Assembly: GCF_001541095.1 (NCBI RefSeq)
Contig: NZ_LMXH01000002.1
Coordinates: 301,350 to 365,349, forward strand
DNA from: Paenibacillus sp. FJAT-26967
GTDB taxonomy: Bacteria > Bacillota > Bacilli > Paenibacillales > NBRC-103111
Direction of reading: 5' to 3'
Length of the DNA: 64,000 nt
Under the pieces are notes generated by a model. It saw only the letters and a list, made by a program, of their open reading frames with translations, did not search any database and was not told the origin of the DNA. The translations under genes were made by a program, and so were the position numbers. This document shows positions 36,473 through 45,143 of this stretch, in pieces (within the stretch, counting starts at the first letter, position 1; each line of letters begins with the position of its first letter).

Positions 36473-36645
36473 ATTTATCCTTCTTTCTGATAAGATCCCT
36501 CGGCCCACCCTCGAAACATGAAGCATCCGCGTCCCGCAATAAGAACGGCAGTTGTTTCGCTTCGATCATTATATCAAAAATCATCAGTGGAGCCACGTTT
36601 ATCTGGGCTTAGTATGGCGAATATCCGCCAAAAGAAACAGCGGAC

Positions 36646-36687
36646 AGCAAAAATCCCCGCTCTTCAATAGAACAAGGGAGAGAGGGG
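36646..36687 (-). terminator. Terminator of aldehyde dehydrogenase gene
   Basis: Minus strand: CCCC-CTCT pairs with AGAG-GGGG, then ATTTTTG. Confidence 0.6.
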
Positions 36688-36755
36688 AAGGTTGCGGTTA
36701 TTCACTCGATTTGGCGCGGGTGTTTAACGGCTCCGAGGGCCTGTTTGCCCGTGCT

Positions 36756-38240
36756 TTAATCCAGGTTAATCCATACACTTTTAACTTCGGTATAATTGCT
36801 AAGCGCGTAGGAGCCCATTTCACGCCCGATCCCGGATTGCTTATAACCCCCGAATGGAGAAGCCGCATCGAATACATTGTAACAGTTTATCCAGACGGTT
36901 CCCGCGCGAAGACGATTCGCAATGTAATGGGCGTTCTTGACGTTCTCTGTCCAAAGTCCGGCCGCGAGTCCGTAGTCCGTATCGTTGGCACGCGCAATGA
37001 CATCGTCGAGGTCATCATATGGCAGAGCGGTCACAACGGGCCCGAAAATTTCTTCTTTGGCAATGGTCATCTTATCCTGAACACCAGCGAAGACGGTTGG
37101 AGCAATAAAATACCCTTCTTCATACGGATTGATTCCGCCAGTCAGAAGCTCCGCGCCCTCCTTAAGTCCACGTTCGATGTAGCCGATTACCCGTTTCTGT
37201 TGTTCTTCGGAGACGAGAGGCCCAATTTGTGTGTCGGGCATAAGGCCCGCCCCCTGCTTGAGCTTGCGCGAGTGAAGGACAAGATCGGCCACCACATTGT
37301 CGAACATTTTTTTCTGGATAAAAAGACGTGAGCCGGCGGAGCATACTTGCCCTTGGTTAAACATAACCCCGGACAAAGCCCCCGGAATGGCGCGTGACAA
37401 ATCAGCATCCGGCAAAATAATGTTCGGCGACTTGCCGCCAAGCTCCAGCGTGACGCGCTTCAGGCTGTCCGCGGCCCCTCTCATAATTGCGCGGCCGACC
37501 TCGGTGGAGCCGGTGAAGGCAATTTTGTCCACCTGTGAATGCTGGACGAGTGCTTGGCCCGCAGTTTCACCAAAGCCCGGCACAATATTGACTACACCGG
37601 CCGGGAATCCTGCCTCTTGAATGAGCCAGGCGAGATATAGTGCGGACAGCGGAGTCTGCTCCGCGGGTTTGAGCACGACGGTGCAGCCCGTGGCAAGCGC
37701 CGCGCCAAGCTTCCACATGGCCATCAAGAGAGGGAAGTTCCACGGGATAATCTGCCCGACAACGCCGACAGGCTCATGCCGCGTATAGTTGAAATAGCCG
37801 CCGCTGACCGGAATTGTCTGCCCGACGAGCTTGGTGGCCCAACCTGCAAAGTACCGCAGATGTTCGACAGCCAGCGGCAAATCCACCGCGCGTGTTTCTG
37901 CTATCGGCTTGCCGTTATCGAGTGTCTCCAGCTGGGCGAGTTCTTCCAGGTTGTCCTCGATTAGCTCGGCCAGTCTATAGATGAGCCGGCTCCGGTCTGC
38001 CGAGCTCATCTTCGTCCACGGCCCGTGATCAAAAGCTCTGCGTGCCGCTTGTACGGCCAGATCGATGTCTTCTTCAACTGCTTCGCTCACTATGGCGAGG
38101 ATGTCGCCTGTGGCAGGGTTCGGTGTCGTAAAAGTACGCCCGTATACGGAGTCTACAAAGTCGCCGTCAATAAACAGGCGCTTTGTTCCGGTAAGAAACC
38201 GCTGTACCTTAGGCCGGATCGGCAGGGTGGATTCATTCAT
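36756..38240 (-). CDS. NAD(P)-dependent aldehyde dehydrogenase
   Basis: 494 residues, typical length. Motifs: PWNFPLLMAMWK, GSTEVGRAIM (cofactor loop), general-base Glu in VTLELGGKSPN, catalytic Cys in FNQGQVCSAGSR and the C-terminal FGGYKQSGIGREMG. Closest in look to the DhaS/betaine-aldehyde dehydrogenase group; substrate not determined. ATG 38240 follows AAGGAGGC; the upstream in-frame start at 38309 is unlikely. Monocistronic. Confidence 0.92.
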   Translation of the reverse strand: MNESTLPIRPKVQRFLTGTKRLFIDGDFVDSVYGRTFTTPNPATGDILAIVSEAVEEDIDLAVQAARRAFDHGPWTKMSSADRSRLIYRLAELIEDNLEELAQLETLDNGKPIAETRAVDLPLAVEHLRYFAGWATKLVGQTIPVSGGYFNYTRHEPVGVVGQIIPWNFPLLMAMWKLGAALATGCTVVLKPAEQTPLSALYLAWLIQEAGFPAGVVNIVPGFGETAGQALVQHSQVDKIAFTGSTEVGRAIMRGAADSLKRVTLELGGKSPNIILPDADLSRAIPGALSGVMFNQGQVCSAGSRLFIQKKMFDNVVADLVLHSRKLKQGAGLMPDTQIGPLVSEEQQKRVIGYIERGLKEGAELLTGGINPYEEGYFIAPTVFAGVQDKMTIAKEEIFGPVVTALPYDDLDDVIARANDTDYGLAAGLWTENVKNAHYIANRLRAGTVWINCYNVFDAASPFGGYKQSGIGREMGSYALSNYTEVKSVWINLD

Positions 38241-38448
38241 AAGCCAAAAGCCTCCTTCTAGCTTGGGTGAAAGTCTTCGGACCTTACTGCGATAGCTTGT
38301 CACCCGCATTACTGTATCTATATAAGAAGGAACTGAGAAATATGACTAATCTGGCCGTTGAGGCAGTCCGTGCAGGGCGCTGTACCTTCTGAGCGGCATC
38401 ATGTTAAACTACATAAATAGGTAGATAGGAAAGAAAGGTGTTTCCGGC

Positions 38449-38604
38449 ATGTTTTTATCGCGTGATCAGAAGAGGCTCATCCTGGAAGTACTGAAGAAGG
38501 AAAACAGGCGTCTGCTTTCCGGGAATAAAGGGCCGCTGCTGCGCAAAACCATCGAAGATTTCGAGCAGGCTCTGCGCAACGAAGCGATTAATGAAAAACG
38601 GTGA
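38449..38604 (+). CDS. 51-residue basic helical protein
   Basis: ATG 38449 with AAAGGTG upstream; TGA at 38602. Sequence begins MFLSRDQKRLILEVLKKENR, highly basic with Leu spacing of amphipathic helices, then KGPLLRKTIEDFEQALRNEA. Followed by a strong terminator. Soluble, no signal peptide. Unknown function. Confidence 0.65.
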   Translation: MFLSRDQKRLILEVLKKENRRLLSGNKGPLLRKTIEDFEQALRNEAINEKR

Positions 38605-38621
38605 TAGTAACCTTCGCAAAA

Positions 38622-38663
38622 GTTCACAAAAAAAGATCCCCGGAGGGATCTTTTTTTGTGAAC
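38622..38663. terminator. Bidirectional terminator
   Basis: Perfect 19-bp stem GTTCACAAAAAAAGATCCC/GGGATCTTTTTTTGTGAAC around CGGA, between two convergent small genes. Confidence 0.9.
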
Positions 38664-38687
38664 TCTATGAATGGCTGTGCTTCCGGT

Positions 38688-38915
38688 TTAATAGAGGGAC
38701 AGCGCTAGTGTGTCACTTTCACGTCTTGCATGGAGAATGGCTTCCGTACCGTCGATTTCGATGCTGATCAAGCTTTCCAGACAAGTCTTCACGGCACGTT
38801 TACCGTTGTTCCATTTGGATTCCAAAGCAATTTTGAGTAAGCTTAATGCTTTTTTGCTCGCATCTGTATAAAAGACGGGTATTTTTTGGTTGTTAAAAAT
38901 AATGATAGTTTTCAT
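38688..38915 (-). CDS. 75-residue protein of unknown function
   Basis: ATG 38915 follows AGGAGGT. The protein (MKTIIIFNNQKIPVFYTDAS..., ending ILHARRESDTLALSLY) looks like a small alpha/beta domain. No family recognised. It shares a terminator with the convergent 51-residue gene. Confidence 0.65.
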   Translation of the reverse strand: MKTIIIFNNQKIPVFYTDASKKALSLLKIALESKWNNGKRAVKTCLESLISIEIDGTEAILHARRESDTLALSLY

Positions 38916-39253
38916 TATGATTTCTACCTCCTGTAAGATAGATCAATCTTTTTAATAGTATAGGTTACGAATATTAAAGGAAACTTAAAAAATGAAGAAT
39001 TCTGCGTGTTTTATAAAGAAAAATTCCTCCTTCGCCACAGAATGTTTGAAATTTGGAGGGTATCAGCCCTTTTTTTTAGAGAATTCGGATGGAACTTGTT
39101 GTTTGGAGCCCATTTAGTGGCAAAGAAAACAATTTGCTTACTTAAATTTAGGCATATACGAAAATATTCATACATCTTATAAACCGATTTTCGTCGATTG
39201 AAACGTTTTTATTGAGCGATTCGCATTTTTTTCGATTACAGGAGGAGATAGCG
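38916..39253. other. AT-rich intergenic region
   Basis: 338 bases between the divergent 75-residue gene and the frameshifted Nudix gene. A small AGGG/CCCT hairpin with T8 lies at about 39056-39079. No gene or clear promoter seen. Confidence 0.35.
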
Positions 39254-39702
39254 GTGAGGAAAGCCATTTTTTACGGATCGGTACATGTTTTTTTAGAACG
39301 GGGAGAGGAAGTGCTCCTTTTAAAAAGAAAAAATCCGGATTTGAGAACGATAAACGGAGTGTAATCGCAGGAAGAATCGATGGAGAGGAGGAGGTTGTCA
39401 GCGCGGCGATAAGGGAAGCCAGAGAAGAGGCGGGTATTGAGCTTGCTCCGGATGACCTGAAAATGATCGGTGTTATGCATCGCAAAAACATCGATTCAGA
39501 ATGGATCGATGTTTTCTTGACCGCAAGCAGTTGGCAAAGGGAGATTGTAAATAAGGAACCGCATAAATGTGAAGAACTCTTCTGGCATAACGCCAATAAA
39601 CTTCCTGCGAATATGGTTCCTTTTGTAAGAAAGGTGATCGAAATGCCCCGGAACGGCATGTGGTTTGCAAGCTTCGGATGGCCCGGTAAGGATCCTGCCT
39701 AG
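39254..39702 (+). pseudogene. Nudix hydrolase with a single frameshift
   Basis: GTG 39254 behind GGAGGAG begins MRKAIFYGSVHVFLERGEEVLLLKR, a standard Nudix first strand. At about 39335-39345 the frame slips: the original frame hits TAA at 39362, while the next frame continues NDKRSVIAGRIDGEEEVVS and a complete Nudix box (SAAIREAREEAGIEL) to a TAG at 39702. Joined, this is a roughly 150-residue Nudix enzyme needing only a one-base change near CCGGATTT. Recent mutation, programmed shift or sequencing error are all possible; no slippery heptamer or following pseudoknot is obvious. Confidence 0.75.
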
Positions 39703-39733
39703 CTTAAGTGGCGCCGTTACAATGATAGAATGC

Positions 39734-39766
39734 AAAAAAAGGATGACCTCACTGGAGGTCATCCTT
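39734..39766 (-). terminator. Terminator of the marR-MFS-membrane protein operon
   Basis: AAGGATGACCTC/GAGGTCATCCTT around a 4-base loop; on the minus strand T7 follows. Confidence 0.88.
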
Positions 39767-39798
39767 GCTCGTAGATACTAGAGAGAGCAGCATGGTGT

Positions 39799-40239
39799 TC
39801 AAAGTAAAGCCGCGTTCCTGCTGCGCAACCATAGGAAAATTCCTGTTACGATAGAGAATAGCGGAAATGCAGCAAACAAAATTATAAAATAATCGAATCC
39901 GAGCTCTAATGTGTAAGCCAGCGCTCCACTGAGTAAAGCTCCGAGAAGATTAAAGATAGTGAACTGAATACTCGAACGGGAACAATGCTTACCCAGCAAA
40001 TAATTCATTCCGCTTGCCACAAGATTAAGCGGATAGAGGAGGAGAATAGAGAGAAACCACAGAAAAACCCATTCCTCGCTAAAAAGGCGGCTTTCAAGAC
40101 TGGCAGAAAAAAAGGATACGATCATACTGGAAAGAAACGATAAGACCGTAACATCGAATACGAGTTGGTTGTTCGGCCGATTGATGACGTGACCCTCCTT
40201 GCTGGGTAAAGATGGTAAAATTGTGTACACGACTACCAT
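39799..40239 (-). CDS. Four-helix membrane protein
   Basis: 146 residues by the ATG at 40239, which has no good ribosome site. A strong AAGGAGGGT lies inside the frame at 40192-40200 but no standard in-frame start follows it, so the N-terminus is uncertain. Four hydrophobic segments with a SLESRLFSEEWVF loop. It lies 33 bases behind the MFS gene and before the operon terminator. Function unknown. Confidence 0.6.
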   Translation of the reverse strand: MVVVYTILPSLPSKEGHVINRPNNQLVFDVTVLSFLSSMIVSFFSASLESRLFSEEWVFLWFLSILLLYPLNLVASGMNYLLGKHCSRSSIQFTIFNLLGALLSGALAYTLELGFDYFIILFAAFPLFSIVTGIFLWLRSRNAALL

Positions 40240-40272
40240 GCAATCGTCAACCGGATCGTATAGGGGTATCTG

Positions 40273-41676
40273 TTAACGTTCCTGTTCAGAAGCACGGACC
40301 CTGGCCCCGGCCCCGGAGCTGCCTGATGAAGTCTCAAATTTATGCTTATTATTAGGGTTTGTTATTCTGTAAAGTGCATAAAAGACAAGAAATAACACCA
40401 TAACCCCGGCCGCATACCGGTACATGACAGCGTAGCTGGTGCTCGAAGCGATAACGCCGAGCAGCATCGACCCGACTGCTACACCGAAATCTATGGAATT
40501 GTAAAACATACTATTCGCAGTCCCGTGCTGATCGGCAGGCGTCTCACTTAGCATCCATGCCTGAGTCGTCGGCTGAACGGCCCCGAAGCCAAGGCCATAC
40601 AGAAGTGCGGACACAATGAGCATAGGCATAGTAGTAGCCATCGAGAGAATAAACAGGCTTGCAATCAGCAGCAGGGCGCCGGGTATGAGGACGGCCGCAT
40701 GGCCTTTGCTGTCGAATAGGCGTCCGGATATCGGGCGGACGACCAATACCGTGATCGCATTAAACAGGAAGAATAGACCGATTTGTTCCAAATGAACTTC
40801 CTTGCCGTATAACGCGATAAAACTTAGCAATCCTCCATAAGTGATGGAGAGCAGGGTGTTAAGCAGCGCGGGCAGCAGCAGTCTGCGGCCCGGGCCGCTG
40901 CGTTTCTTGCCGCTCTTCGCCGGCGATGGGCCCGCTGCTGAGCCAGCGGATGTCGCTTCGGCCGCCCGGGGTACCATGGCGGCGGCAGGCTGTGCCGGAA
41001 TGCTGCGGGTGAACAGCAGCAGCGGTATGATGAGGGCGGCCGCCGCCGTACCCAGCACCGTCAGCGGCCCGAAACCGTACCCGCCTATCACGGCTAGGCC
41101 GATGGTCGGTCCTACCGACATGGCAAGGCTACTGGATAGGCCGAAATAGCCGATCCCTTCCCCGATGCGGCGGGGAGGGATGATTTGTGAGACCAGCGTA
41201 GGCATGACCGTGCTGGTCATGCCGAAGCCGATCCCGAAGCATGCGCGAAGAGCGAGCAGCATGCCGACGGAGCCGGCAAACGAATACGCCGCTGTCGACG
41301 CCGTGGCGATTGCCACACCGCAAATCAGCAGCGTATTGCGGTGCACGCGGCGCAGCAGCGCGGCCGTTGCGAAGCGCGAGATAATCGCCGAGATTGCGAA
41401 GATGCTCGTGACCAGACTAAGGACAAAATCCCCCGAACCGAACTGCTCTTTGACATAAGCAGGGAAGGGGGACAGCAGCATTTGCAGGCAGAGGAATAAC
41501 AGGAAATACGAGAGAGTGAGGATGATGAAAGATTTGGTCCAGAGCTTGGCCGTGCTTGCCGCATCTCGACTGGGATCAGGGCTTCCTGTTATATCGGACT
41601 GAAACCTACGGACTGAAGGACCGGTTCCCGAATTTAAACGGGCTCGCGTATCTTCTAATTCTTGTTGTTGAGACAT
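40273..41676 (-). CDS. Major facilitator superfamily exporter
   Basis: About 467 residues with 12 helices. MFS motif A-like RFATAALLRRVHRNTLL between helices 2 and 3 and its echo RPISGRLFDSKGHAAVL in the second half. The central loop (about 40 residues, Ala/Pro/Ser/Lys-rich) is long, and locally GC-rich. ATG 41676 follows AGGAG. Directly downstream of a MarR gene, so probably a drug or toxin exporter under its control. Confidence 0.9.
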   Translation of the reverse strand: MSQQQELEDTRARLNSGTGPSVRRFQSDITGSPDPSRDAASTAKLWTKSFIILTLSYFLLFLCLQMLLSPFPAYVKEQFGSGDFVLSLVTSIFAISAIISRFATAALLRRVHRNTLLICGVAIATASTAAYSFAGSVGMLLALRACFGIGFGMTSTVMPTLVSQIIPPRRIGEGIGYFGLSSSLAMSVGPTIGLAVIGGYGFGPLTVLGTAAAALIIPLLLFTRSIPAQPAAAMVPRAAEATSAGSAAGPSPAKSGKKRSGPGRRLLLPALLNTLLSITYGGLLSFIALYGKEVHLEQIGLFFLFNAITVLVVRPISGRLFDSKGHAAVLIPGALLLIASLFILSMATTMPMLIVSALLYGLGFGAVQPTTQAWMLSETPADQHGTANSMFYNSIDFGVAVGSMLLGVIASSTSYAVMYRYAAGVMVLFLVFYALYRITNPNNKHKFETSSGSSGAGARVRASEQER

Positions 41677-41694
41677 GCTGTAAGACACTCCTAT

Positions 41695-42153
41695 TCATTC
41701 TGTAAGCTCTTGGATGTTGGCTCCGATCTGATGCAGCAGTTTGATCAGCAGGTCATACTCATCCTGACTGATATGTTTCACTGCGTCCTGTACGGTTTTT
41801 TTCTCAATAGGCTCCGCAATTCGAATCAGCGACTGCCCTTTTTCCGTAATATGGACATGAAAAGATCTCCGGTCGCCTTGACCGGCTTTTTTGTGTATGA
41901 AGCCCTTGGCTTCAAGGCTGTCCAGAATCCGGGTCGTGGTGGGTTTGTCTTTACCGGCCCGGTCTGCGATTTCCCTCTGAATCAATCCGTCCTGTTCGTA
42001 AATCCGGTACAAGACCGACCATTGTTCGGGCGTAATATCGTAGTCTTTTAACCGCTGAGTAAGGAGATTGGAAATTTTACGATAGGTGATCCCGAGCAGG
42101 AAGCCGATCGAGTCATCCAAGGCGCTTTTAAAATCCGGGTGATTGGGATGCAA
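41695..42153 (-). CDS. MarR-family regulator of the adjacent MFS exporter
   Basis: 152 residues: ITPEQWSVLYRIYEQDG, recognition region KDKPTTTRILDSLEAKGF and wing KKAGQGDRRSFHV. GAGAGGAG precedes ATG 42153. A perfect 20-bp palindrome 20 bases upstream is its likely operator, giving autoregulation and control of the exporter 18 bases downstream. Confidence 0.9.
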   Translation of the reverse strand: MHPNHPDFKSALDDSIGFLLGITYRKISNLLTQRLKDYDITPEQWSVLYRIYEQDGLIQREIADRAGKDKPTTTRILDSLEAKGFIHKKAGQGDRRSFHVHITEKGQSLIRIAEPIEKKTVQDAVKHISQDEYDLLIKLLHQIGANIQELTE

Positions 42154-42172
42154 AAGTAGGCTCCTCTCCTAA

Positions 42173-42192
42173 ATAGTTGTTTAAACAACTAT
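42173..42192. promoter_or_regulatory. MarR operator, perfect palindrome
   Basis: ATAGTTGTTTAAACAACTAT is fully self-complementary and lies between the marR ribosome site and its promoter region. A further half site, GCAACTATA, follows at about 42200-42208. Confidence 0.7.
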
Positions 42193-42316
42193 ATGATAAG
42201 CAACTATAAAAGTCAACGCAGGGAGCAACACCCGCAATTATTCTTTCAGAGAGAGTCTTTGTTTGTTATAATTTGGACAGTCCATATAAAGAACCCGCTC
42301 AGGAGGATTGTCCAAG

Positions 42317-42832
42317 TTGATTATTTTACTCGCGATTTCCTTTTTACTTGTGCTTATCTGTGTTGTCATTCTTCGCAGGACTGCATTCAGACCGCTTCCC
42401 TGGTTTGTCAAAATGTCCGCAGTCCGGAGATTTAGAGGACCCTTCGCGTATGGAGGGTTCGTGTTCCTGCTTAACATGATTATTTTCATTACGCTTGCCG
42501 GCCTGTTTGTTGCTTTTATTTCTGTCAGCTTCGCCGGAGCATTCCTTCTCCTGCTTCTCATCGGAATCAGTTTGAGTATGTTCGTATGGATTCAAACGGC
42601 CATTTCCCGGGGGGGCAAGACCAAAGACAGGTGGATCACGGGTGCGATTGGCAGTGTTTTTTACTTCGCTGTCATGATTTATTTATTCCTTCAAATCTTC
42701 CAGGTTCCGGCCGATACACCCGAAGGGCAGATCCAAATTGTCGGGCTCATGCTCGGTTTTGTGATCACCTTAACAGCCGGGGTCACATGCATGCTGACAA
42801 TTCGATTTGCCCGGGAGAAAGGTTCGGTATAG
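42317..42832 (+). CDS. Multi-pass membrane protein of unknown function
   Basis: About 171 residues, five hydrophobic segments, with an amphipathic basic loop (RRTAFRPLPWFVKMSAVRRF) after the first. TTG 42317 lies 10 bases after GGAGG; the TTG at 42308 is too close. Monocistronic, flanked by terminators. No family recognised. Confidence 0.7.
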   Translation: MIILLAISFLLVLICVVILRRTAFRPLPWFVKMSAVRRFRGPFAYGGFVFLLNMIIFITLAGLFVAFISVSFAGAFLLLLLIGISLSMFVWIQTAISRGGKTKDRWITGAIGSVFYFAVMIYLFLQIFQVPADTPEGQIQIVGLMLGFVITLTAGVTCMLTIRFAREKGSV

Positions 42833-42864
42833 CACCGGATTTCTTGCACGGCGAGTTATACGAT

Positions 42865-42898
42865 AAACCTTCCCTGTGATACTTCATGGAAGGTTTTG
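42865..42898 (+). terminator. Hairpin after membrane protein gene
   Basis: AAACCTTCC/GGAAGGTTT stem with a loop of 14, short T tail. Confidence 0.6.
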
Positions 42899-42925
42899 TG
42901 CACTATCAGCTATCAGCAAGAGCCA

Positions 42926-42970
42926 CAAAAAAGACTACTCACCCGATATAAAGGAGAGCAGTCTTTTTTG
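42926..42970. terminator. Bidirectional terminator before murQ end
   Basis: CAAAAAAGACT-CTC pairs with GAG-AGTCTTTTTTG. A and T runs on both sides allow it to end murKQ (minus) and the gene at 42317 (plus). Confidence 0.85.
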
Positions 42971-42982
42971 ATTAGCTGAAAT

Positions 42983-43900
42983 TTAAATTTTCTTCGCGCC
43001 GTTCTTCTTAATAGCTTGACTGACAAAACCTCCTGAGAGCTCAAGAAGTTTCTTCGCTTCTTCGGCATCGACACCGGCCCTAATCATCACGATAGCTGTC
43101 TTGACGTGGCCGTCCGCTTCCTGAAAAGCTTGTTCTACCTGGTCCTCCGCAGCGTCCGTAGCCATTTCGATAATACGTTTGGCGCGGTAAACGAGCTTCT
43201 CATTGGAAGGATTGAGATCCACCATTAGATTCCGGTACACTTTACCGATGCGAATCATCGAAGTTGTCGTCAGCATATTCAGGATCAGCTTCTGGGCTGT
43301 CGCCGACTTCATTCTTGTCGATCCCATAATCGCTTCCGGTCCTACAACAGCTTCAATCAGCAGTTGTGCATGCAGCGTCATCGGGGTGCCATGATTGTTG
43401 CAGATGCCGACAACCCGGGCACCGAGTTCGCCTGCACGCTTCATTGCACCGAGTACATAAGGCGTTCGGCCGCTCGCGGCAATCCCGATGACCACATCTT
43501 TGCTGGTAATGCCATGCTCGTCGATATTTTGCGCCCCAAGCTCCGCACTGTCTTCCGCGCCTTCGACGGGGTCTTTAATGGCTTTGAATCCGCCTGCAAT
43601 GAGGCCTTGAACCATTGATGGATCGGTGCCGTATGTCGGCGGACATTCAGATGCATCCAGGATGCCGATCCGTCCGCTGGTACCTGCCCCGACGTAGAAC
43701 AGGCGGCCTCCTTCATTGAAGGCATCGACGACCCAATCAGCGGCTTTGGCGATAAGGGGGATCAGCTCATGTACACAGCTTGCAACACTCTGATCCTGTT
43801 CGTTGATCAGATACATGATCTGCTGCGAATCCAGCTGATCAATGTGACTGGTTTTTGCATTGGGCTGCTCCGTGATCAAATTGCTCAGAATATGGTTCAT
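42983..43900 (-). CDS. murQ: N-acetylmuramic acid 6-phosphate etherase
   Basis: 305 residues, full length. SIS-type sugar-isomerase fold with FYVGAGTSGRIGILDASECPPT, then GIAASGRTPYVLG and the VGPEAIMGSTRMK signature of MurQ. Cleaves the D-lactyl ether of MurNAc-6P to give GlcNAc-6P plus lactate. ATG 43900 follows AAGGAG. Last gene of the murK-murQ operon, 61 bases behind it. Confidence 0.95.
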   Translation of the reverse strand: MNHILSNLITEQPNAKTSHIDQLDSQQIMYLINEQDQSVASCVHELIPLIAKAADWVVDAFNEGGRLFYVGAGTSGRIGILDASECPPTYGTDPSMVQGLIAGGFKAIKDPVEGAEDSAELGAQNIDEHGITSKDVVIGIAASGRTPYVLGAMKRAGELGARVVGICNNHGTPMTLHAQLLIEAVVGPEAIMGSTRMKSATAQKLILNMLTTTSMIRIGKVYRNLMVDLNPSNEKLVYRAKRIIEMATDAAEDQVEQAFQEADGHVKTAIVMIRAGVDAEEAKKLLELSGGFVSQAIKKNGAKKI

Positions 43901-43961
43901 ATGATTTCATTCTCCTTGTGTTAAAATTCATTTGTAGAGCACAGCGATGCAGGCAGGGAGG

Positions 43962-44897
43962 CTAAGCAAATAATTTACGGGCAAGAAGAGCGGCGCCGGT
44001 AGCGGCCGTGAATCCGCTGGCTGCTTCTATCATACGCAGCTCCGGGAAATCGGCTGACAAACCTTGGCTGTATACTTGACGGAATAAATGCGAATGAGTA
44101 AAGACGGAGCCGGCCAGGACAACATTCATCTGCTGCAGTTCCGGCTGCCGCTTCAGCAGGGCTGAAGTTGTTCTCACAAGTTTATCGGCTTCTTCTTTAA
44201 TAATGTGACAGGCAATTGCATCGCCGGATTCGGCAGCACGTATACAGTGAGAAGCAAAGGAAGCGATTACGGCTTTATCGACATTGGGTTGATAAATCAC
44301 TTGTTTAAGGTCCGTAATACGTTGAAGTGTTAGCGCTTCCATGATTGCTGGAGTGAGCAGCGTGGCAGGCAGGACGCCATCGTAACTCTGCATCACGGCT
44401 TTCAGCGCCTGCAGACCGATCGCATATCCGCTGCCTTCATCGCCGAGATAATGCCCCCAGCCGCCTGAACGGAATTGACGTCCATCCGGCATAAAGCCGT
44501 ATACAATGGAGCCGGTTCCCGAAATAACGAGCACACCGTAATCTTGTTGAAGCGCAGCCATCAAAGAAATCTCGCCTTCGGATTTTATGGCGACCCGGAA
44601 AGAAACTCCGCGTCTTTGCTGGTAGAGCGCCAGGGATTCCGTCAATCGTTCCTTCTCTTCATCGGTAGATATTCCCGACATGCCCAGACAAATGCCCTGG
44701 GGTATAGTCTGCGCAGATTGAAGATTATCCAGCAATTGATCCAGCAGGTTCTCCAGTTCACGGATGGCAGATGGAAACGTTACGGCATGAGGATTGGTCG
44801 TTCCGACTCTTGCTTCTATAAGAAGTTTGCCTTCGGAATCAACAACCGATCCCTCCGTTTTAGTGCCTCCTCCATCGATTCCGAGATAAGTATACAT
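43962..44897 (-). CDS. murK: BadF/BadG-family amino-sugar kinase (MurK-like)
   Basis: 311 residues, ASKHA fold. Phosphate-1 loop YLGIDGGGTKTEG, phosphate-2 VISGTGSIVYG, GWGHYLGDEGSGYAIG and VVLAGSVFTH. This is the family of clostridial MurK, which phosphorylates MurNAc and GlcNAc, and of mammalian GlcNAc kinase. Its position before murQ and opposite murR favours MurNAc/GlcNAc as substrates; the symbol is by analogy. Promoter at 44925-44953. Confidence 0.85.
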   Translation of the reverse strand: MYTYLGIDGGGTKTEGSVVDSEGKLLIEARVGTTNPHAVTFPSAIRELENLLDQLLDNLQSAQTIPQGICLGMSGISTDEEKERLTESLALYQQRRGVSFRVAIKSEGEISLMAALQQDYGVLVISGTGSIVYGFMPDGRQFRSGGWGHYLGDEGSGYAIGLQALKAVMQSYDGVLPATLLTPAIMEALTLQRITDLKQVIYQPNVDKAVIASFASHCIRAAESGDAIACHIIKEEADKLVRTTSALLKRQPELQQMNVVLAGSVFTHSHLFRQVYSQGLSADFPELRMIEAASGFTAATGAALLARKLFA

Positions 44898-44924
44898 AGA
44901 ATCACCATTTCGGTTTTTTTAATC

Positions 44925-44953
44925 AGTATATGGGAATTTGGTGTGCTTGTAAA
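44925..44953 (-). promoter_or_regulatory. murKQ promoter
   Basis: Minus strand TTTACA (44948-44953), 17-base spacer, TATACT (44925-44930). The MurR-type dyad is 28 bases upstream of its -35. Confidence 0.6.
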
Positions 44954-44979
44954 ATAAAATTTTAATTATAAAAAAAATG

Positions 44980-45008
44980 TTGAAATTATATTTCACAACA
45001 CATATAAT
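44980..45008 (+). promoter_or_regulatory. Promoter of murR and the sugar importer operon
   Basis: TTGAAA (44980-44985), 17-base spacer, TATAAT (45003-45008). The dyad at 44981-44995 covers the -35 and part of the spacer. Confidence 0.65.
44981..44995. promoter_or_regulatory. MurR-type operator
   Basis: TGAAATTATATTTCA, a TGAAAT-N3-ATTTCA dyad in the divergent murK/murR intergenic region; RpiR-family regulators of amino-sugar genes bind dyads of this kind. Confidence 0.65.
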
Positions 45009-45143
45009 GAACTCAATCCGGTGGATTCATGTAGTACAAAGGAACCGAATTAGCTGTATGGATCACATCTCATGTTGTTTGATTGAGGGGGAGATAGGCG
45101 GTCAGTCCTACACATGAACTTGTTTAGAACAGGAGTGGTAAGT

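Noticed and set aside
36473..36600. Purine riboswitch before the AzgA-type permease
   Set aside because: Looked for because purine permeases often have one; the conserved core and loop pairing are absent.
39177..39659. 160-codon minus-strand frame over the broken Nudix gene
   Set aside because: Ser/Leu-rich shadow with no domain; the two plus-strand frames join into a Nudix enzyme.
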